Origin: Ruminococcus flavefaciens
Lineage (GTDB): Bacteria > Bacillota_A > Clostridia > Oscillospirales > Ruminococcaceae
Reading direction: 5' to 3'
DNA: 8,873 nt
Assembly (NCBI GenBank): GCA_004556875.1
Contig: SFFP01000064.1
Coordinates: 1 to 8,873 of the forward strand
Below are positions 4,807 through 8,873 of the stretch, in pieces (the stretch's first letter is position 1; each line of letters opens with the position of its first letter). Both the position numbers and the translations under genes were made by a program. The notes under the pieces were generated by a model, which had not been told where the DNA came from, did not search any database, and was given only the letters and a program-made list of their open reading frames with translations.

Positions 4807-6921
4807 ATGTTCAAGAAAGCACATGACAAAATGTTCAGAAAAGCGCAGCTGAGATTATTTACGATGATCGTAAGTATTCTTCTTGCGGTGTTTATCGCTC
4901 TCATAGGCTCGATCAATGTTATCACAAAGGCGGTAATGCGTGGGCAGTCAAAACAGGTGCTTATGCAGATAGCTTCGGGCATTGAGTACGATGAAAGAGA
5001 GTCAAAGTTCAGATATACTCCGCCGCCGAGTATGGAAAACAAGGCTGAGAAGAAGGAGCCAAAAGAACCTAAGCCGACAGAGACAACCGCTGCACCTCCG
5101 CCGACAACGGAAAAGGAAACAACTGCGGGAACACAGGCTGCCACTGAAAAGGAAAAGGTAACAGATGCTCCTACAGAAGCTGATACACAGGCAGATACAC
5201 AGGCTGAGGAAGTCCAGACAGATGTACAGCAGGAGGTAACTCCTGAAACTCAGACACAGCAGGAGACTGATCCGCCGGAAACACAAGCGCCTGCAACACA
5301 GCCTGATACAGATGCGTCTTCAGGGGCTACACAGTGGGGTGATCCTAATTCCGGCGGTGATTGGTGGAACTGGAATAACGGTCAGTGGAACGGCGACTGG
5401 AACAATGGTCAGTGGAACGGTGACTGGAACAACGGTCAGTGGAATGGTGACTGGAATAACGGTCAGTGGAATGGCGACTGGAACAACGGCCAGATACCAA
5501 ACAACGGTCAGTGGGGCGGTGACTGGAATAACGGTCAGATACCAAATAACGGTCAGTGGAACGGCGACTGGGGCACTGGTCAGTGGAACAGCGGATTTAA
5601 CGGACAGTGGGGAATTCCATGGGGAGTATGGCCATATATGTGGTCTTATGAACCATTCCAGAATTACTTCAATGAACCTATTGAAAGAAACGATCACGGT
5701 GAGCGTGACCCGAGATACGATGGTGAAGAAGAGACATCTGATGAAGCAGCAGAGGTCAGCACAGAGGATCCGCTTGTGAATACAGCTTATTCTGATGATG
5801 CACAGAGCTATATCAGACCTCTTGCCGACAGAACAGATGCTGTCGGCATGGCTGATGTGAACAGGGAACAGCAGAACGCTCCTAACAGCATAAGAACTGT
5901 TTCAAAGGAAGATCCTATACCGCGTACACTTGGTTCTATCGATTTCTTTATTATCATGGCAGATAATGACGGTAAGTATCTCGCAATGAGAAATAATGAC
6001 GATATGGATAAGGAGAAGGCTCAGAGCTACATAAATGCTATCCTTAACAAGGATACAGACACAGGTATGCAGGACTCATATCAGTATTATCAGGCAGATA
6101 AGCCTAACGGACATCTTATGGTCCTCACAGACAAGAGCTATGAGATGGATATGCTGAAACAGCTCAAGCGTACTACGATATTGATCGGTACAATAGCACT
6201 GATAATTCTTTCTATACTCGCTTATTTCCTCAGCAAGAAGAGCATACAGCCTATCAAGACAGCATTCAACAAGCAGAAGCAGTTCGTTTCTGACGCAAGC
6301 CATGAGCTTAAAACTCCTCTTACAGTAATTTCTGCAAATGCAGATGTTCTTGAAGGTGAGATAGGCGATAACAAGTGGCTGAAATACATAAAGGCGCAGA
6401 CAGACCGTATGAGCATACTTGTAAACGACCTGCTCAATCTTACAAGACTTGAAAATAACAATTCTGACCTCGAACGCAGATACTTCAATTTAAGCAAGGC
6501 TGTAGTAAATACTGCACTTCCGTTTGAGTGTCAGGCATTTGAGAGCAACAAGAGATTTGAGGTAAATGTTGATGATGATGTAATGCTCTGCGGCAGTGAA
6601 AAGCACATCAAGCAGATGACAGCAATATTCATCGATAACGCTCTTAAATACTCAAATGACGGCGGTACAGTAAGAGTAACGCTGAAGAAAATGGGTGACA
6701 GAAAGCTGTTCTCGGTATACAATACAGGCGACGGCATCAAGGAAGACGAAACAGAAAAGATCTTCGAGAGATTTTACAGAAGCGACCAGTCCAGAAACCG
6801 TGCAACAGGCGGCTATGGCCTCGGACTTGCAATTGCAAAATCTATCATAGACAAGCATAAGTTCAAGGTGCACGTAATGAATCAGCCCGGTAAGAGTGTC
6901 TGCTTCGTAATAACAATGTAA
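4807..6921 (+). CDS. Sensor histidine kinase with Trp-rich repeat ectodomain
   Basis: This membrane kinase has 704 residues, long for its class. I place the start at ATG 4807, 8 bases after a perfect AAGGAGG (4792-4798), rather than at the in-frame TTG 4786, which lies ahead of that site. TM1 is residues 17-38 and TM2 about 458-476. The extracellular part holds a short membrane-near segment (41-75), a Thr/Glu/Gln/Pro-rich linker (78-180), a Trp-rich repeat zone (186-280), an acidic linker (285-375) and a second sensor-like segment (376-455, IDFFIIMADNDGKYLAM). The layout suggests a small sensor domain split by a roughly 300-residue low-complexity insert. No clear HAMP domain follows TM2. The kinase core has phosphoacceptor His499 in SDASHELKTPL, Asn611 of the N box, VYNTGDGI (a G1 box with Asn in place of the usual Asp, seen in related kinases), FERFYRSD and GYGLGLAIAKSI. 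It should phosphorylate the regulator encoded just upstream. Confidence 0.95.
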   Translation: MFKKAHDKMFRKAQLRLFTMIVSILLAVFIALIGSINVITKAVMRGQSKQVLMQIASGIEYDERESKFRYTPPPSMENKAEKKEPKEPKPTETTAAPPPTTEKETTAGTQAATEKEKVTDAPTEADTQADTQAEEVQTDVQQEVTPETQTQQETDPPETQAPATQPDTDASSGATQWGDPNSGGDWWNWNNGQWNGDWNNGQWNGDWNNGQWNGDWNNGQWNGDWNNGQIPNNGQWGGDWNNGQIPNNGQWNGDWGTGQWNSGFNGQWGIPWGVWPYMWSYEPFQNYFNEPIERNDHGERDPRYDGEEETSDEAAEVSTEDPLVNTAYSDDAQSYIRPLADRTDAVGMADVNREQQNAPNSIRTVSKEDPIPRTLGSIDFFIIMADNDGKYLAMRNNDDMDKEKAQSYINAILNKDTDTGMQDSYQYYQADKPNGHLMVLTDKSYEMDMLKQLKRTTILIGTIALIILSILAYFLSKKSIQPIKTAFNKQKQFVSDASHELKTPLTVISANADVLEGEIGDNKWLKYIKAQTDRMSILVNDLLNLTRLENNNSDLERRYFNLSKAVVNTALPFECQAFESNKRFEVNVDDDVMLCGSEKHIKQMTAIFIDNALKYSNDGGTVRVTLKKMGDRKLFSVYNTGDGIKEDETEKIFERFYRSDQSRNRATGGYGLGLAIAKSIIDKHKFKVHVMNQPGKSVCFVITM
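5374..5571 (+). repeat. In-frame tandem repeat coding NNGQWNGDW units
   Basis: There are six head-to-tail units in the kinase gene: four of 27 bp (5374-5400, 5401-5427, 5428-5454, 5455-5481, each NNGQWNGDW) and two of 45 bp (5482-5526 and 5527-5571, with an added NNGQIP and, in the first, G for N). Degenerate copies continue to about 5610 (GTGQWNSGF, NGQWG). Units differ mainly at third codon positions (AAT/AAC, GGC/GGT), so the protein pattern is conserved while DNA drifts. Trp spacing alternates 4 and 5 residues. Array length can change without a frameshift. Confidence 0.95.
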
Positions 6922-6927
6922 AAAAGA

Positions 6928-6971
6928 AAGTCCGTAAGCGGCATGATTAAACTGCTTACGGACTTATTTTT
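6928..6971. terminator. Bidirectional intrinsic terminator
   Basis: AAGTCCGTAAGC (6928-6939) pairs perfectly with GCTTACGGACTT (6954-6965), extendable by a G-U and a G-C pair. ATTTTTAT follows on the plus strand. On the minus strand the stem is followed by TTTCTTTTTT. It lies 6 bases after the kinase stop and 33 bases after the stop of the convergent CorC-type gene, so it serves both. Confidence 0.92.
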
Positions 6972-6998
6972 ATCTGAATTGTTTGTGACAAAGCATTT

Positions 6999-8327
6999 TT
7001 ATTCTTCGTCCTTTTCTTTTTCTTCCGCAGGGGGGAGCTTCTTTACGCGACAGACCTCAATTCGGTGATGTTTTACTTCAAGGACTTCGATATGGAGTCC
7101 GCCGCTGTCAAGAGTGAGCTGAGTGCCGTCCTTTGGTATCTCTCCAAGCTCGGCGATGATATATCCGCCGAAGGTCTCATACTTATCCGCGGGGAGAGTG
7201 ACCTCAAGTTCGTCACATACGTCGCTGAGTGAAGTCATACCGGGGACTGTCCATATATTTTCGCCTGTCTGTTCAAGCCTTACAGCAGGCTCGTCCTCAG
7301 GGTCGTCTGCGAAGTCGCCTACAAGCTCCTCAACAAGGTCGGTAATAGTGATTATACCGCTCATTCCGCCGTATTCATCGACTACGATGGCGAAATGGTC
7401 AGCACCGCGCTGTTTCATCTGGTCGAAAAGTCGGTCAGCCTTCATGCTTTCGTGAACGAAGCAAGGCTCACGGACTGCTTTAGCCATGATATTGTCACGG
7501 CTCTTGTCATCGAGTCTGAAATAATCCTTTGCGTTGAGCACACCAATGACGTTATCAACGCTTTCTCCGCATATAGGGAATGAAGAATGACGTGTGCGGT
7601 GGATAGTTTCTTCCCATACAGATGTATCATCACTGCTCCAGAGAACATCCACATCTGTTCTGTGGGTACAGACCTGCTCGGCAGTCATATCATCAAAAGC
7701 AAAAACGTTTTTGATGATGCGGTTTTCGTCCTCGTCGATAGTGCCTTTTTCTGCACCTGCATCGGACATCATGAGTATCTCTTCTTCGGTGACCGTATCG
7801 TCCTCGCTTTCCGGGTCAATGCCGATAAGTCGGAGAATTCCGTTTGCAGAAGCATTGAGGAGCCACACAAGCGGAGCAAATATCTTCGCCACAAATGAGA
7901 TAGTGCCGCTCATAGCAAGAGCGATTTTCTCAGGGTCTTTCATTGCAAAGCGTTTGGGCACAAGCTCGCCGAAAACAAGCGTAAAGTAGGAAAGTATCAG
8001 AGTAATGAGTATTACCGAAACTTTTTTTATAACAGCCGCAGGGATACCGATACCTGTTTTTGATATTGCTGAGGTAAGGTATTCGGAAAAGCTGTCTGCG
8101 GCAAAAGCCGCTCCGATAAAGCCTGCAAGAGTGATAGCTACCTGTATGGTAGCAAGGAAGCGAGTAGGACTGTCAGTGAGCTTTTTCAGCCTTACAGCCT
8201 TTTTGTTGCCGCTGGCGGCAAGCTTTTCAAGACGAACATCGCTTGTAGAGATGACAGCCACCTCCGTACAGGCGAAAAGCGCATTTAGCGCGATGAGTAT
8301 GATTTGCAGAATTATCTGCCCTAACAT
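6999..8327 (-). CDS. CNNM/CorC (HlyC)-family membrane transporter
   Basis: This 442-residue integral membrane protein of the DUF21 / CBS-pair / CorC_HlyC architecture has the typical full length. The DUF21 (CNNM) membrane domain spans residues 1-165, with N-terminal hydrophobic helices, SPTRFLATIQVAITLAGF and the family signature FGELVPKR (119-126). A linker with TEEEI (180-184) leads to a CBS pair at about 210-340, ending in the hallmark VVDEYGGMSGIITITDLVEE. The C-terminal domain (about 348-430) includes WTVPGMTSLSDV and KYETFGGYI. Although often named hemolysins, members are linked to Mg2+/Co2+ export or resistance, with the CBS pair binding adenine nucleotide-Mg. The ATG at 8325-8327 has GGAGG 7 bases upstream. 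It is transcribed alone from the promoter at 8529-8557, through a long leader with regulatory potential, and stops at the shared terminator. A highly charged C-terminal tail (EEKEKDEE) is present. Confidence 0.94.
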   Translation of the reverse strand: MLGQIILQIILIALNALFACTEVAVISTSDVRLEKLAASGNKKAVRLKKLTDSPTRFLATIQVAITLAGFIGAAFAADSFSEYLTSAISKTGIGIPAAVIKKVSVILITLILSYFTLVFGELVPKRFAMKDPEKIALAMSGTISFVAKIFAPLVWLLNASANGILRLIGIDPESEDDTVTEEEILMMSDAGAEKGTIDEDENRIIKNVFAFDDMTAEQVCTHRTDVDVLWSSDDTSVWEETIHRTRHSSFPICGESVDNVIGVLNAKDYFRLDDKSRDNIMAKAVREPCFVHESMKADRLFDQMKQRGADHFAIVVDEYGGMSGIITITDLVEELVGDFADDPEDEPAVRLEQTGENIWTVPGMTSLSDVCDELEVTLPADKYETFGGYIIAELGEIPKDGTQLTLDSGGLHIEVLEVKHHRIEVCRVKKLPPAEEKEKDEE

Positions 8328-8522
8328 TTCATATCCTCCGTTAATAATATATTTCTCTCTTATTTAAGATGTATAACCTCATAAAGGCACAGCCTTAACA
8401 CAAACGATAGTGAAGACCATGCCTTGATATTACATATTTAACGGAGCATATTCCGTAATAATGTGGATTACTGCCGTCCGGGGCACCGTCCATCGTGTTT
8501 TTCATCTCCTGTTCAGTGAATT
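8328..8522 (-). promoter_or_regulatory. Leader RNA of the CorC-type gene with alternative pairings
   Basis: The predicted transcript begins near 8522 and runs about 195 nt to the ATG. On the minus strand CTCCGTTAA (8438-8446) is the exact complement of TTAACGGAG (8336-8344), which includes GGAG of the corC Shine-Dalgarno. The same CTCCGTTAA segment can instead fold locally with ACGGA (8452-8456) around a 6-base loop. A second pair of alternatives exists: AAGGC with GCCTT around a 3-base loop (8384-8396), or AAGGCA (8420-8425) with TGCCTT (8384-8389). No M-box, yybP-ykoY or other known riboswitch was recognised. Confidence 0.5.
8395..8505 (-). CDS. Small upstream ORF (leader peptide candidate), 36 codons or 32 from the inner ATG
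   Basis: Two in-frame ATGs, at 8503-8505 and 8491-8493, open a frame that ends at TAA 8395-8397. AGGAG (8506-8510) directly abuts the first ATG and is 12 bases from the second, so the spacing is better for the inner start though somewhat long. The start is only some 17-30 bases into the predicted transcript. The peptide is polar at first (MDGAPDGSNPHYYG), then ICSVKYVISRHG, and ends in HYRLC, with two Cys and a basic C-terminal half. It has no membrane segment or signal peptide. Its codons span the local hairpin and the segment complementary to the corC ribosome site, and its stop codon lies in another stem. It does not match any family I can name. It may act in cis as a leader peptide, be a real small protein, or be chance. 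Confidence 0.45.
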   Translation of the reverse strand: MKNTMDGAPDGSNPHYYGICSVKYVISRHGLHYRLC

Positions 8523-8528
8523 TATACT

Positions 8529-8557
8529 ATTATATCTTATTATTACTATTTTGTCAA
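8529..8557 (-). promoter_or_regulatory. Consensus sigma-A promoter of the CorC-type gene
   Basis: On the minus strand TTGACA (8552-8557) and TATAAT (8529-8534) are both exact consensus and are separated by 17 bases. Transcription should start near 8522. Such a strong promoter ahead of a long leader suggests that control happens after initiation. Confidence 0.9.
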
Positions 8558-8608
8558 GTGCGGCGGATTTAGCCGTTACGTTAACTGGATAGCGTCATTA
8601 ACCAATAA

Positions 8609-8637
8609 GAAAAGCTCTCCCTATGGGAGAGCTTTTC
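8609..8637 (-). terminator. Intrinsic terminator after the right-edge gene
   Basis: A 13-bp perfect stem (GAAAAGCTCTCCC at 8609-8621 with its complement at 8625-8637) closes a 3-base loop. The minus strand then reads TTATT, so the U-rich part is mostly the end of the stem. It begins 13 bases after the stop codon of the minus-strand gene at 8651 and lies upstream of the corC promoter, separating the two units. The symmetric A/U ends make it potentially active in both directions. Confidence 0.85.
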
Positions 8638-8650
8638 ATTGATGACGGTA

Positions 8651-8873
8651 TCACCATCTTGGAAGAACACGAAGGCAAGGATAAATTCTTGCATTGCAGT
8701 TACAGCAGTAAGCATATTCAAAGATGTAATCTCCAACAGGGAAATACTGTGAATAATGTCTGCAGTTATGCTTGCAGCTTGAAGCAGCATTTGCTGTTAA
8801 GATGTTGTCGGTTTTGGTTGTCTTTGATGTTGAGATTGCAGAACCGGTTCCGATGAGAGTGAAAGCCATTGCT
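8651..8873 (-). CDS. C-terminal part of an unidentified protein with a Cys-rich tail
   Basis: A minus-strand frame open from the right edge ends at TGA 8651-8653, and a strong terminator follows 13 bases later, which supports it as a genuine gene end. About 74 codons are visible. An ATG at 8867-8869 is possible as the start, but too little upstream sequence is present to judge a ribosome site, so I treat the gene as partial. The visible part is Thr/Ser-rich at first (TGSAISTSKTTKTDN) and then carries SCKHNC and, about 25 residues on, YCCNCNARIYPC. That spacing could hold a metal ion, or the Cys could form disulfides. I do not recognise the family and propose no function. Confidence 0.55.
   Translation of the reverse strand, partial: AMAFTLIGTGSAISTSKTTKTDNILTANAASSCKHNCRHYSQYFPVGDYIFEYAYCCNCNARIYPCLRVLPRW

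Noticed and set aside
5374..5571. Regular repeats considered as a CRISPR array
   Set aside because: The units are contiguous, with no unique spacers, in frame within the kinase gene, and vary at synonymous positions, so it is a protein repeat.
5320..5697. Long minus-strand ORF opposite the Trp repeat (125 codons)
   Set aside because: It is the antisense shadow of the repeat, has no ribosome site, and gives a low-complexity Val/Pro/Thr product. The kinase frame on the plus strand is certain.
7594..7989. Plus-strand ORF of 131 codons within the CorC-type gene
   Set aside because: It is antisense to a gene with unmistakable family motifs and shows no ribosome site or recognisable product.
8328..8522. 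Known Mg2+ or Mn2+ riboswitch (M-box, yybP-ykoY) ahead of the CorC-type gene
   Set aside because: The characteristic conserved segments of these classes could not be found by eye. Only the alternative pairings described are supported.
8581..8790. Minus-strand 69-codon ORF in another frame at the right end
   Set aside because: It runs straight through the 8609-8637 terminator stem and is closed by a stop just upstream. The overlapping frame ending at 8651 fits the terminator position better.
8623..8856. Plus-strand 77-codon ORF starting in the terminator
   Set aside because: Its start codon is inside the terminator loop region with no promoter, and its product is the antisense shadow of the minus-strand frame.

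Overview
The window looks like a Gram-positive, Clostridia-type genome, most like gut or rumen Ruminococcus and relatives. The signs are strong purine-rich Shine-Dalgarno sites, sigma-A promoters, short intergenic gaps, an OmpR-type two-component pair and moderate GC. The genus is inferred from protein style, not from a marker gene.

Layout, left to right. Positions 1-3782 hold a minus-strand gene train. In transcription order it is a chimeric ORF (helical-repeat N-terminal half joined to the C-terminal part of a class III aminotransferase), a split transketolase as two subunits (N-half, then C-half), and an SCP2-like small protein that runs off the left edge. The region 3783-4124 is an AT-rich divergent control region with a promoter for each direction and several inverted repeats. 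Positions 4125-6921 are a plus-strand response regulator / histidine kinase operon. The kinase has an extracellular, tryptophan-rich tandem repeat. It ends at a strong bidirectional terminator shared with a convergent minus-strand gene for a CNNM/CorC-type (hemolysin family) membrane protein, 6999-8327. That gene has a consensus sigma-A promoter and a leader of about 195 nt. The leader holds a 32-36 codon upstream ORF and RNA segments that could pair in two exclusive ways, one of which covers the corC Shine-Dalgarno. Beyond a terminator at 8609-8637, the end of another minus-strand gene with a Cys-rich C-terminus enters from the right edge.

The three points most worth attention are as follows. 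(1) The aminotransferase ORF changes protein family and isoleucine codon usage at about 3205-3235, so it is either a real gene fusion/recombination scar or an assembly join between two genomes. If it is an assembly join, everything left of it belongs to a different organism from everything right of it. (2) The sensor kinase ectodomain has 20 tryptophans in 94 residues, in a 27-bp/45-bp tandem array. (3) The corC leader looks like a translation-attenuation device, with an upstream ORF overlapping a switchable stem that can mask the ribosome binding site.

If the left block is taken at face value, the aminotransferase, transketolase pair and SCP2-like protein form one transcription unit for an unassigned C2-transfer plus amination pathway. 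The two-component pair probably senses something at the envelope.
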